The translations under genes were made by a program, and so were the position numbers. Under the pieces are notes generated by a model. It did not search any database. It had not been told where the DNA came from and saw only the letters and a program-made list of their open reading frames with translations. This document shows positions 1 through 9,304 of a stretch of 64,000 nucleotides of DNA, in pieces; the stretch's first letter is position 1, and each line of letters starts with the position of its first letter. Source of the stretch: Yersinia mollaretii ATCC 43969 (lineage in GTDB: Bacteria; Pseudomonadota; Gammaproteobacteria; Enterobacterales; Enterobacteriaceae); the NCBI RefSeq assembly GCF_013282725.1, contig NZ_CP054043.1, forward strand, positions 1,674,001 through 1,738,000, in the 5' to 3' direction.

Positions 1-121
1 AGCTATCTTGGAGCGACTCCGCAGGAAGCGGTCGGCTGTCGCGCCACGGCATGGTCGCCCAGCGCTTGGGGAAAGGCAGCAGCCCCGGTTGTGCATGATA
101 GGGAACGAGATCAATATTCAT
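1..121 (-). CDS. Unidentified protein, N-terminal 40 residues only (runs off the left edge)
   Basis: An open frame starts at an ATG at 119-121 and reads leftward to the window edge without a stop. It begins MNIDLVPYHAQPGLLPF and is rich in proline, tryptophan and arginine. I do not recognise the family. A Fur-box-like sequence lies 30 bases upstream, so an iron-related role (siderophore synthesis, uptake or reduction) is a reasonable guess but only that. The upstream AGGTTA is a weak ribosome binding site. Confidence 0.5.
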   Translation of the reverse strand, partial: MNIDLVPYHAQPGLLPFPKRWATMPWRDSRPLPAESLQDS

Positions 122-150
122 AATTAACCTGTTAAGCGATAGATACGAAA

Positions 151-169
151 TTAAATGATAATCATAATC
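151..169. promoter_or_regulatory. Fur-box-like operator
   Basis: The 19 bases at 151-169 match the classical Fur consensus GATAATGATAATCATTATC at 15 of 19 positions, including the unbroken core AATGATAATCAT. The site sits just upstream of the leftward partial gene and so probably represses it when iron is plentiful. The rest of 122-295 is AT-rich and shows nothing else I can name. Confidence 0.6.
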
Positions 170-295
170 ATTCAATCAATAGCTAAGGTTAGATATATTG
201 ATCTAAGTCAGAAAAGAAGGGCAAAAAGTGTTCAAATAGAGTGAAATGGAGCAAAAGGCTAACACCGTGCGAGCGATATCAGCCCTGCCCGTGAC

Positions 296-1183
296 TCAGG
301 AGAGGTAGCGTTGGAACCACGCGATGGTGCGTTCCCAAGCCAGATCGGCGGCGGCCTTGTCATAGCGCGGGGTCGAATCGTTATGAAATCCGTGGTTTAC
401 GCCGGGGTAGATATAGGCTTCGTAGCGTGTGCCTGCGGCCTTCAGTGCGGCCTCATAAGCGGGCCAGCCCGCATTAATATTGGTATCTAGCTCGGCATAG
501 TGCAGTAACAGTGGGGCTTTGATGCGGGGGACATCTTCCGGTTTCGGTTGTCGGCCATAAAAGGGCACGGCAGCGGCCAGTTCGGGGTAGGCGACCGCCG
601 CCGCATTTGCCACCCCGCCACCATAGCAAAAGCCGGTGATGCCGACCTTGCCGGTGGTGCTTTCATGGGTGGTCAGAAATTCTATTGCGGCGAAGAAGTC
701 ATTCATCAGCTTGGTTGGGTCTACCTGCGCTTGTAATTCACGCCCTTTATCATCATTACCGGGATAGCCGCCCACAGAGCTAAGACCATCGGGAGCCAGC
801 GCGATAAATCCCGCTTTCGCCACGCGGCGAGCCACATCCTCAATATAGGGATTTAGCCCTCGATTTTCGTGAACCACCACCACCGCAGGCAGCGGGCCAG
901 TTGACTTGGCGGGGCGCACCAAATAGCCGCGCACTTCGCCGTGACCATTGGGTGAGGGGTAGGTGATATAGGTGGCGATGATATCGGGATCAGTGAATTC
1001 CACTTGCTGAGCCAGCGCATAGTTTGGGCTGAGTTGGCCGAGCAGCGCCACAGCGGTCAGGCCGCCGACGGTATACTTTGTCGCCAGCTCAAGGAACTGC
1101 CGCTTGGTCATCCTGCCGTGGGCATAATAGTCATAGAGTTCAAGCAGTTCAGGGGGGAAATCTTTCGCGGTGAGACGGGTCAT
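296..1183 (-). CDS. yghX: Dienelactone hydrolase family protein YghX, probably exported
   Basis: An alpha/beta hydrolase of the dienelactone hydrolase family, about 295 residues. The nucleophile elbow GFCYGGG carries the family's catalytic cysteine, and a C-terminal NHGFHND supplies the histidine. The N-terminal region (about residues 25-60) has [12 protein letters not shown] before a hydrophobic stretch ending in YALA, which looks like a signal sequence. E. coli YghX is very similar from the first residues. The ATG at 1183 is chosen over one two codons earlier, because AAGGAG lies 7 bases from it and only 1 base from the upstream one. The natural substrate is not known. It follows bcsZ in the same direction after about 75 bases, so co-transcription with the cellulose operon is possible but not shown. 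Confidence 0.88.
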   Translation of the reverse strand: MTRLTAKDFPPELLELYDYYAHGRMTKRQFLELATKYTVGGLTAVALLGQLSPNYALAQQVEFTDPDIIATYITYPSPNGHGEVRGYLVRPAKSTGPLPAVVVVHENRGLNPYIEDVARRVAKAGFIALAPDGLSSVGGYPGNDDKGRELQAQVDPTKLMNDFFAAIEFLTTHESTTGKVGITGFCYGGGVANAAAVAYPELAAAVPFYGRQPKPEDVPRIKAPLLLHYAELDTNINAGWPAYEAALKAAGTRYEAYIYPGVNHGFHNDSTPRYDKAAADLAWERTIAWFQRYLS

Positions 1184-1259
1184 CGGCATACTCCTTCCAT
1201 CGTGGGTTAAATCATAACTGAATAGATAGCAGAGTGTCGGCTGATTGCTTTTTCACCGC

Positions 1260-2276
1260 TTACGGCTGTTTGGCAGCCCACCAAGAGAGTAGGCGCAAGC
1301 AGGAGGAGTAATAGTCCTCTTCCGGCAGTAAAGTGGTGGTCAATTGGCTCAGATTGCCCAAGGTCAGGTCACGTACCGCGAGCATACCCGGCGGCAGGGA
1401 GTACTCGGCGGTGGCTCCGGTCACGACATTCACCCAAGCGGGCGTTTCCAGCCGTGCGAATCCTTGCCAATAGCGAGTGAACGGTGTCAGGGCATTTTTA
1501 TTATTTGCCCCCCAACTGAGATAGAGCGGAATACGCACCGCATCGAAACTAAAGCGGGCAGGCCAGCCATTGGCGGGGGTAAAGCTGCCGTCAGACTGTA
1601 TTGCCACCCAATCGGTTGGGAGATTCACTTTCCCCAATTTCATCGTGGATAATTGTTTTATCGCGTCACTGTTCAGATCTTGCCATATTTTTAAATGGCT
1701 ATATTGGTAGAATGCTTGCCATGCCGGGAATATATAATAAGAGGGGTTTACGACGACATAACTGGTGTGATTAAAGCTGCTCGCCCCCGGCAACATAATA
1801 TGATAACCAGCAAAGTTAATCACCGTATGCTTAATCACCGCGCTCTGAATTTTATTAGATTGCGTGATGTAGTCGCTATTCTGCCATTTATCCCCAGCCA
1901 ACAAGAGCGCCCAAGCAATAAGGACATCGCCATCCGTCGCGTTATTTTTGTCCGCGACTTTGACTTTGGCATTTGGCTCATATCGCCATGAGAATAACTC
2001 GGTATCCTTATTGTAGAGAGTTTTATTTGTCCAATTCAGTAATGAATCAAATGTCGGTTTATCATCATTCAATACGGCCAACAGCATACCAAAACCTTGC
2101 CCCTCGGTATGGCTAATATCGTGATTGCCGCTATCGACAATACGCCCGTCGGGCTTAAGAAAACGACTTTTGAATTGCTCCCAACCGGGGTCCTGTGCCT
2201 GTACAGCGGCCGAAAATAGTAGGCCAAATAAGACACAGGCGGTAAAAACAAAACGCGTTGTTTTCTTGATTAGCAT
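1260..2276 (-). CDS. bcsZ: Endo-1,4-beta-glucanase BcsZ (GH8)
   Basis: A 338-residue periplasmic cellulase of glycoside hydrolase family 8. It begins with a signal peptide ending at AVQAQ. The catalytic glutamate is in SHTEGQGFGM (about residue 58), and the second acidic residue is in FSFDAVRIPLYLSWG (about 245). BcsZ trims nascent cellulose during synthesis and is an expected member of bcs operons. It is the last bcs gene here, 8 bases downstream of bcsD and probably co-translated with it. In E. coli bcsZ lies between bcsB and bcsC, so its terminal place here is one mark of a different operon layout. Confidence 0.95.
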   Translation of the reverse strand: MLIKKTTRFVFTACVLFGLLFSAAVQAQDPGWEQFKSRFLKPDGRIVDSGNHDISHTEGQGFGMLLAVLNDDKPTFDSLLNWTNKTLYNKDTELFSWRYEPNAKVKVADKNNATDGDVLIAWALLLAGDKWQNSDYITQSNKIQSAVIKHTVINFAGYHIMLPGASSFNHTSYVVVNPSYYIFPAWQAFYQYSHLKIWQDLNSDAIKQLSTMKLGKVNLPTDWVAIQSDGSFTPANGWPARFSFDAVRIPLYLSWGANNKNALTPFTRYWQGFARLETPAWVNVVTGATAEYSLPPGMLAVRDLTLGNLSQLTTTLLPEEDYYSSCLRLLSWWAAKQP

Positions 2277-2284
2277 GATTTTCC

Positions 2285-2764
2285 TTAAATACCGCTCTTG
2301 TAACGGAAGACCAGTGGGCCTTCGATGTCACTCTCTCGCCACTGGGCATTCACTTCAGGGTGCCCCCCTTGCTGACTCAACCACTCGCCATAAATCCCGG
2401 CTAAAAAGGTGGCGAAGGCAATTTTCCACTGTTTTTGTTCACCGGCATTATCCGTGTCGGGCCAAGCACAGTGGGTTAATCTTATCTCTTGTTCATTGGC
2501 ATCAAGGCGCACAAATCCCCAGTGATAGCTGGCCCATAACTGATTAATGTTATCTTCCAGCTCCCCCACGGTGTGGCTGAGAGGCAATGGCTGCTGTTGT
2601 GCCAATTTAGCTCCCATGCTGTGAAGAAAAGCGCGGGCATCAGCATCTTCAGCATTGGCCTGAATGCCTAAGAATAGGACTTGTACCACATTTTGCCACC
2701 CTGATTGATGCTGGCGTTGGCGGTAATAATCCTGTTGTTCTGAAAGATAGTTATTCTCTTGCAT
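2285..2764 (-). CDS. bcsD: Cellulose synthase operon protein BcsD
   Basis: A 159-residue soluble protein similar to BcsD (AcsD/CesD) of Komagataeibacter-type cellulose operons. It has the acidic HTVGELEDNINQLW block, the tryptophan-rich WASYHWGFVRLD stretch and a FLAGIYGEWL segment. BcsD assembles into periplasmic or cytoplasmic ring scaffolds that line up glucan chains for crystalline cellulose. E. coli lacks it, and its presence puts this operon in the type I class. It starts 2 bases after the bcsC stop and ends 8 bases before bcsZ, so the genes are tightly coupled. Confidence 0.9.
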   Translation of the reverse strand: MQENNYLSEQQDYYRQRQHQSGWQNVVQVLFLGIQANAEDADARAFLHSMGAKLAQQQPLPLSHTVGELEDNINQLWASYHWGFVRLDANEQEIRLTHCAWPDTDNAGEQKQWKIAFATFLAGIYGEWLSQQGGHPEVNAQWRESDIEGPLVFRYKSGI

Positions 2765-2766
2765 GA

Positions 2767-5700
2767 TTATTTCCCATCCAACAAGTATCTGAAATAGACT
2801 AAGGCAGTGGTTTCGGAGTAGTCACCAAAAGTATCGTAGCCAACTTGACCGCCGATCTGCATATTTTTCTGTAAGTTATAGCTGCCATCCGCTTTAAAGT
2901 TATAGCCGATACCATTTTTACTTTGCGCCGCATAATGGGATTCGGTGCTATAACCGTCGCGGACATATTGCTCAAGCTGTGCTTGTAGTTCTGGATTATT
3001 CGGGAAGTACTTACTCTCATCCTGAGAATAGGACTGATAACCCACGGCCCCGCCCAATTTATAATTCCAGTTGCCATAATGCTGGCTATATTCCACCGGG
3101 AAGGAGACGCTGACATAATCTTGTGGGCTGAAGTAACCCCCTTGCCCAAAGCTGAAGTAGCTGAGATTTTTGGAGAAATTCATATAGCTGATGTTGACGC
3201 CGGTTTTTAATTCGCGATCGTCATAGCGATAAGGGCGAATATAAGCGCCGACCGAGGAGGTAATAGAACCGTTGCTCGGAACATTATCACCCAAATAGTT
3301 GTAATAATTGACGCCCGCATAAAGGCCCGCATCGCCATCATCATAGCTGAGGTTTAAGCCACCGCCATTTTTGGTCACCGCCCCCCACTGTTTACCGCTG
3401 ATTCTATCTGTGGAACCCACATAGGAGAGCAAGCTGTCGGTTACTGGGCGGCGCTCGGCGGTCATGGCTAACTTAGCAAATTGCCCCAGTTTAGGTGCCC
3501 ACTGCACGCCACCAATCAGGGAGCTCATATCTTGCCCTAATGGGGTGGTGCCGATATCGGCTTTATAATCTTCGCCCGCCAGAGCTAATGCCAATTCGAC
3601 GCCCGATTCCTGTTGGGAACCCGGAGAGTCAGCGGTGAAATCATTGGGGTTAAAGGTTTGGGCGGTGGTTCTATTGCTCTCAGCCAATTGTCTTGCAAGA
3701 ATGCCAGCATTTTCATTATTGGTAGCATCAAGACAATCCTGTGCTACTGCCGGAGATCTACAAGCGGCTTCTCTTGCAGTTTGAAGCGGTATCAAGGCCG
3801 CTGTAGCGTCTGCCAACACTTTGCCCGATGCCGCCGCCGCAAGTGCCGATGCCTCACTGGCGTTTTTGACTTCCAACCCCTGCTGCAATGCCCCAGTACC
3901 AAAGCGGTTGCTACCAGTGCCCGAGGTGGAACCGGCATTCAGTGAGGTGGGGGTGACGGTAAAGCTCAGGCGCGAGGTATCAAAGGGCACGCCAGCGAAG
4001 GTCAGCGGCGCTTTTGCTTCGGTCAATTGACTTAGGCCAGACTCCCCATCACGGCTGCGAATACTGATATTGCCCTGTGCCCAACTGGCGGTTTTATCCT
4101 GCAAGCTGTCCATCATCTGATCGACTTGTTTCAGCGTGCTGTTTTGCGCCACGTTGGCGGTGGCGGCGAGATTATTAACCCCGCCCGCCACCACATTGCC
4201 CGTGGCATTTTGCCACGGCAACACCGCGCCATAGATGGAACCGGTACGCGCTTGGGTGCGAGTGGTTTGATTAATAAAGGGATTGTCGGTTAACTGTAAG
4301 CCAGCAATATTGGCTCCACTGACACTGTCCGCGCCCTCCAGCCCAATCATCTTCCCTTTGGCTGAGCGCAATAAGGCCAGCGCTTGCTCGTGATCCCCCT
4401 CGGCCTCCGCAACTCTGGCTGCCAGTAATAAGCGCTCTGGCGTTCTCGGCCCACGCATCCCCAACATGAGTTGCCGGGCGCTCTGGACATCACCTTTTGC
4501 CAGTGCCACGTTAACTGCGCCCACCCGCGCGCCTTCATTCGCCGGATCACGTTTTAATAAGTAGGCATACACTTTGCCCGCTTCATCATTCATTTTGCCG
4601 GATTGATAAAGTCGGCCCATCGCCAGCATTAGGTCAATATTTTGCGGATCACTTTGCAGCGCCACAATCAACTTGTCATAGGCTGCCGCATATTGGCCCT
4701 GTTCCCGTAACTCATCGGCCTGATTGATGGCACTTCCCATGCGTAACCGACTGATTTCAATCGGCGAACTGCTGCTCTGAATCGCGGGGTTACTCAGCAA
4801 AGCTTCCGCTTCTTGTGTCAGGCCAGATTGCGTCAGCACACCAATCTGTGCCGCGTAATCGCCCGCTTTGCCATGAATGCCGCTACTGATATTTTTACGC
4901 ACTAAACTCACCGCCGTGCTGCTGTCACCAGCGGTCATCAAATCTTTAGCCAGATTGCCGACATCAGAGGGGGCCGATGGCGGATTTTGTGCCAGCCCGC
5001 GCAAAATGACGGCAGCACTCGCCGAGTCGCCATTCGCCAGATAGGCTTCTGCGCTGGCCATTTTTTGATTAAATTCGACGCGCTCACTTAGCGCTCTAAT
5101 CTCTTTAGTTTGGCGAGCCGGAGGGATCTGATTCAATAGGGCATTGCTGGTGGCCCAATCCTTATTTTCGGCCGCAAACAGGGCCGCCGCAAACACATTA
5201 TCTGCTGGCGCACCCGGCGCTGAAGCTTCTGCCATCAGACTTTGCGCTTGAGCCGCATTGCCCTGTTGTTGCAGGATTCTGGCCATATCCAGACGCACCC
5301 AGATATTGGCGGGCTGTTTCGCCAGCGCTTGTTGCAGCAAGTTTAATGCGGCTTGTGGATCATTGCGCTGCAAGGCCAATGCCGCTTCACGGCGGATAGG
5401 TTCCACATTAATCCCGGCTGGCGCGGCGGCAGGTCTGAGGTTGCTCGGCACTGTTTGCAGAACTTGCTGCGCTTCAGCCCCCTGTTTTTGTTGCTGCAAC
5501 ACATAATAGAGACCCAGCTTGGCATCGTTATTTTGCGGCTGTTGCGCCAGTAGGTTGCGATATGCTTGCTCGGTGGCGCTTAAATCGCCTTTACGCCGCA
5601 ACAGATCGGCCCGGAATAGCGCCACTGCCGTGCCTTTATCACCGGTGGCTTGCGCCAGTGGGGCGCTCAAGGCCAACGCGCTATCAATATTCCCGCTGGC

Positions 5701-6774
5701 GAGGGCTTTCTTGGCTTTATCCAGCTCGCCATAGAAATGCGCATCCTGTGCTTGGGCGGCCAATTGTGCGCTGTTTGCGCCACCTTGTTTCGCCGCCTGA
5801 TTCAGATAATTTTCAGCATTGGCAAAATCACCGCTGCGTAAAGCAATAAACCCTAAGCCGGCTAATGCATCACCATCATTAGGGTTGATCGCCAGTACTG
5901 ACTCAAATTGACTTTTTGCACTGACTAAATCGCCGCTATTGAGCTGGCTGTAACCTTGGCCTTTAGCGGCTCCACCAATATTTTTGTTATAATAATCAGC
6001 CACAACCTGATCATCAGGATGGCGCTGTTGATAAGCCTGATACAGCCCCTCATCGGCGGGCTGTGGTGTTATCCAGAGCAGCGTCTGCCGGAGAGCGGCA
6101 TCAGCCTCACGATTATTTGCTGCCATACTATTGAGTATGGCAATACCATCGCGGCGTGTGGTTTGTTGGTAAGTCAGTGCCTTACCCAGTGCCACGCGGG
6201 CAGCAGTATCATTAGGGAGTTGTGCCACCCGCTGCTGTAATTCCGCGATAGCCGTTGGCAATGTGGCGGCATCACCCGCCATCGTTAAATAATATTCTAC
6301 GGCCAAATTATCCAGCGGCTTATTACCGTTAAATAAATTCTGATAGCTCTCAAGCGCCTTGGGAATATTGCCCTGACTGGCGAACTGACGTGCCGCCGCC
6401 AATTGGCTTGGTGAAATGGACTGCATGACTTTGGCATTATCCAGTGACTGCAAACGTGGATCTTGCGGGGAGGCGGCGGTCAATTTTTTACGCCACTCGA
6501 GTGCTTGTTCTTTATCCCCTTTCTCTGAGGCGTAAAGTGACATCAAATAGAGCGCATCGACATTGTTAGGGTCGACCATCAAGATCTTCTGCAATGCATT
6601 TTCAGCCAGATCGTTATGCGCTTTCTCATGCCAATAGGCGGCCTGATCTAACAGCGCTTTTACCGCTGGTGTATTCTCCGCCGCTTGTACTAAAGCAGGA
6701 AGTGCAGCAAATCCGATCATCCCTGAGAGGTACAAGGCATTCATCACGGATGACTTTAGTTTACTTGACTTCAT
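2767..6774 (-). CDS. bcsC: Cellulose synthase subunit BcsC (TPR and outer-membrane porin)
   Basis: A 1335-residue exporter subunit, longer than the E. coli protein (1157). A signal peptide (to LVQAAE) is followed by many TPR repeats over roughly residues 30-800; repeats such as NPNDGDALAGLGFIALRSGD are clear. A serine/alanine-rich linker comes next, and the C-terminal 350 residues have the alternating pattern of an outer-membrane beta barrel ending in FRYLLDGK. The ATG at 6774 is chosen because AGGGGG lies just upstream and the signal peptide follows at once; an upstream ATG at 6861 would overlap bcsB and add 29 unlikely residues. It guides cellulose through the periplasm and outer membrane. 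Confidence 0.94.
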   Translation of the reverse strand: MKSSKLKSSVMNALYLSGMIGFAALPALVQAAENTPAVKALLDQAAYWHEKAHNDLAENALQKILMVDPNNVDALYLMSLYASEKGDKEQALEWRKKLTAASPQDPRLQSLDNAKVMQSISPSQLAAARQFASQGNIPKALESYQNLFNGNKPLDNLAVEYYLTMAGDAATLPTAIAELQQRVAQLPNDTAARVALGKALTYQQTTRRDGIAILNSMAANNREADAALRQTLLWITPQPADEGLYQAYQQRHPDDQVVADYYNKNIGGAAKGQGYSQLNSGDLVSAKSQFESVLAINPNDGDALAGLGFIALRSGDFANAENYLNQAAKQGGANSAQLAAQAQDAHFYGELDKAKKALASGNIDSALALSAPLAQATGDKGTAVALFRADLLRRKGDLSATEQAYRNLLAQQPQNNDAKLGLYYVLQQQKQGAEAQQVLQTVPSNLRPAAAPAGINVEPIRREAALALQRNDPQAALNLLQQALAKQPANIWVRLDMARILQQQGNAAQAQSLMAEASAPGAPADNVFAAALFAAENKDWATSNALLNQIPPARQTKEIRALSERVEFNQKMASAEAYLANGDSASAAVILRGLAQNPPSAPSDVGNLAKDLMTAGDSSTAVSLVRKNISSGIHGKAGDYAAQIGVLTQSGLTQEAEALLSNPAIQSSSSPIEISRLRMGSAINQADELREQGQYAAAYDKLIVALQSDPQNIDLMLAMGRLYQSGKMNDEAGKVYAYLLKRDPANEGARVGAVNVALAKGDVQSARQLMLGMRGPRTPERLLLAARVAEAEGDHEQALALLRSAKGKMIGLEGADSVSGANIAGLQLTDNPFINQTTRTQARTGSIYGAVLPWQNATGNVVAGGVNNLAATANVAQNSTLKQVDQMMDSLQDKTASWAQGNISIRSRDGESGLSQLTEAKAPLTFAGVPFDTSRLSFTVTPTSLNAGSTSGTGSNRFGTGALQQGLEVKNASEASALAAAASGKVLADATAALIPLQTAREAACRSPAVAQDCLDATNNENAGILARQLAESNRTTAQTFNPNDFTADSPGSQQESGVELALALAGEDYKADIGTTPLGQDMSSLIGGVQWAPKLGQFAKLAMTAERRPVTDSLLSYVGSTDRISGKQWGAVTKNGGGLNLSYDDGDAGLYAGVNYYNYLGDNVPSNGSITSSVGAYIRPYRYDDRELKTGVNISYMNFSKNLSYFSFGQGGYFSPQDYVSVSFPVEYSQHYGNWNYKLGGAVGYQSYSQDESKYFPNNPELQAQLEQYVRDGYSTESHYAAQSKNGIGYNFKADGSYNLQKNMQIGGQVGYDTFGDYSETTALVYFRYLLDGK

Positions 6775-6823
6775 ATCGCCCCCTGCTCGCAATAGTAAGG
6801 CCACGCCATCAACAATTTTATTA

Positions 6824-9304
6824 TCATTTTTCAGGATCTTTACCCAAGCGTAATGCAGCACGGCGTTTTAATAGGCCATACATACTCAAACCAATAATGA
6901 CGGAAATTAGCAGGGCGAGGAGTGCCAGAATTATAATATGCTGGCTGGCATACCAAACAATCATTTGATACCAAGGTAATTCCCCCCGAGGGAACTGCTC
7001 CCCGACGCTAAAACTGCGCACCCCATTTTCATTGGTAATAATGGCTAAATCACCCCGGACCCCAGCATTAACGGTGGATGATTTCAAATCGCCATGAATA
7101 TTGGCTAATTGGTCATCACCCGTGGCGGTTGCCATTACCACGACTTTCTGTGGATTCCAGCTAGAGCGGAAACTCAGGAAACCCCGCCAATTATCAGTGG
7201 AGGAGAGGTAGCGGTCGGCTTCAACTTGCTGACGGAACCAAAAGCCGGTGAGGTAATCCATGACTTTTTCCACGGCTGACGGCTCTTTTACCGACAACGC
7301 TCCATTATCCAGACTGAATGATGTTCCGGTTAATAACGTCTGGGCGAAATTAGCCTTATCTAGCACCGAGACCACCAAAATATCATTTTCGGTAAAGAGC
7401 GGATCGCTGGAGGCATTATCTGGCACGCCCAGCTTGACGTTGACATGGATAATGGGTTTACCGGTTGAATTACCTGCGCGGGCAGCCAAATCCAGTAAAG
7501 TACGCACTTCAGTTTTACTCGGTTTTTCCGGCAATATAATTAAGGTTTGCGAGAAATCAGCCAAGCGGGTGAAAGGGAAGGATGCGCCGACAAAATATGA
7601 GAGATTCGGTAACAAGGTAAAGTGATGGGTGTGGCTCAAATCGATATAAGAATCTGGTTCAATTCGGCTTTTAATATTGTTGTTATTTAATAAATTGCAC
7701 GGGGTGCCCGCTTTCGGGTTAATTGCGAAATAGAACTCCAGTTGGTTATCGCCATAAATCAAATAAGGGGATAGCCGTAGAGTGTAACTCTCCTGACGGG
7801 TATCACCGCCTACTGCCCGCCACAAGGATTCAACCAGCCCCTTCTTATTGACCGGCAAGTTATACAAAAACGTATCGTTAATAGACACGTTAAGCTGGGA
7901 GGTATTCTCATCAATCCAATTTTCAATGGGGAAGCGGTAGCCAATATGGATTGGAATGGTTTCGCCATCCCACATAAAGAGATCGGGTGCTGCGCGGAAA
8001 CCCACACGAATGCCATCATGGTATATGCCATTGGCGGTCAGATCGTCGAGGCTGGGCACTAATGATTTCAGTAATACCGGATGTTCCGTATTAATCCAGC
8101 GTGGGGCGTCATAGGCTAGACTTTTCGGAATAGATTGCGGTTTAACATCCAGACTACTGACATCCTGTGGGAGTGCCGCTGATGTTAAACGCCATACAGC
8201 CTGTCGTAACTCTTCATCATTACGGCCAATGACCAAGAGTAATTTAGCCACCGGATTTTGCGGGTTATCAATTAATTGCAGACTCGGACCATTGCTGGGC
8301 GGCAAGACCAAATCCCCAATATGCTCGCCCGGCTTGCCAAATAGAATCCCATTCCCCTCAGGTAATGAATCAAATTGCACTGGGAAATCAATATCACGGT
8401 AATTGGCTTGATAACCAAACCAAGAGGCAACCCCTGCTGCAGCGGCAATCACATCAGCACGGATATTGGCTGGGAATGCCATCACCACTTTGGTCTCTTT
8501 CATCTGCATGATGTCAAAGAAGGGGCGGGGGAATATCCCCAGATTCTTACCAAGATTAAGTTGCTGCCCCTCTAAATGAATACTGGAGGTCGGTAAAATA
8601 CTTACCCAGAACTTATTCAATTGGTCGGTTTCGCACTGCAACGCACTGTTGTCGCCAGTAATGCTCATGCTCAAATTATTCGTAGCAACCACCATCGCGG
8701 CGGGAACATCAACTTGATATATCGCGCTTTTATCGCTTGTTTGATTCAGTGGTATCGCACCTAAAGGTTGCCCGTTTAGCATTAACTGCAAACTGTAATT
8801 TTTGCTCGCTAATTCCGGCGATATTTTGAGTGCTAGTGATAACTTGGCGTTAGTAATCACCAAGTCATTTGGCAAAGTGAAAACAATACCGGATTGCAAC
8901 TGACCCCCACTTAATAGCAGCCCGTTGGGTTGCCCCATATCCTTCACGGTAATATTGGTATTCACGATGGCATTATATGAAACCGGGCGCGTCACCAGAG
9001 TGGCATGATCCGTATTTGGCGCGATCGGCACTTCGGGTAATAGGCGATCTTCCGGTGCACTCACGGCCGCAGGATAATTCTCTGACGGAGGCACCCTCTC
9101 CTCTGAAACTGGGCTATCACTTTGTGGACGAGGTAATAAAGGGAAATCACCTTCAGTTGCCGCATCTGAAGTTTGTTGTTCTTGTCCTGCCCCCGAATGT
9201 GTGTCGGCAGCCAACCCACTGACAGGAATAAAAATCAGAGAATAAGAGGCCATCACAGTGGCAAACCAAACTGACGGCAATAGTTTGCTCAATGTTACCT
9301 TCAT
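6824..9304 (-). CDS. bcsB: Cellulose synthase regulatory subunit BcsB
   Basis: An 826-residue periplasmic subunit with a signal peptide (to SGLAAD), a low-complexity Pro/Ser/Glu linker (about 35-85), the repeated carbohydrate-binding and flavodoxin-like core of BcsB, and one C-terminal transmembrane helix (about 785-812) followed by a basic tail. The helix docks on BcsA in the inner membrane. Its ATG at 9304 overlaps the bcsA stop by 4 bases (ATGA), which points to translational coupling and equal synthesis of the two catalytic-complex subunits. Slightly longer than the E. coli form (779), mostly through the N-terminal linker. Confidence 0.95.
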   Translation of the reverse strand: MKVTLSKLLPSVWFATVMASYSLIFIPVSGLAADTHSGAGQEQQTSDAATEGDFPLLPRPQSDSPVSEERVPPSENYPAAVSAPEDRLLPEVPIAPNTDHATLVTRPVSYNAIVNTNITVKDMGQPNGLLLSGGQLQSGIVFTLPNDLVITNAKLSLALKISPELASKNYSLQLMLNGQPLGAIPLNQTSDKSAIYQVDVPAAMVVATNNLSMSITGDNSALQCETDQLNKFWVSILPTSSIHLEGQQLNLGKNLGIFPRPFFDIMQMKETKVVMAFPANIRADVIAAAAGVASWFGYQANYRDIDFPVQFDSLPEGNGILFGKPGEHIGDLVLPPSNGPSLQLIDNPQNPVAKLLLVIGRNDEELRQAVWRLTSAALPQDVSSLDVKPQSIPKSLAYDAPRWINTEHPVLLKSLVPSLDDLTANGIYHDGIRVGFRAAPDLFMWDGETIPIHIGYRFPIENWIDENTSQLNVSINDTFLYNLPVNKKGLVESLWRAVGGDTRQESYTLRLSPYLIYGDNQLEFYFAINPKAGTPCNLLNNNNIKSRIEPDSYIDLSHTHHFTLLPNLSYFVGASFPFTRLADFSQTLIILPEKPSKTEVRTLLDLAARAGNSTGKPIIHVNVKLGVPDNASSDPLFTENDILVVSVLDKANFAQTLLTGTSFSLDNGALSVKEPSAVEKVMDYLTGFWFRQQVEADRYLSSTDNWRGFLSFRSSWNPQKVVVMATATGDDQLANIHGDLKSSTVNAGVRGDLAIITNENGVRSFSVGEQFPRGELPWYQMIVWYASQHIIILALLALLISVIIGLSMYGLLKRRAALRLGKDPEK

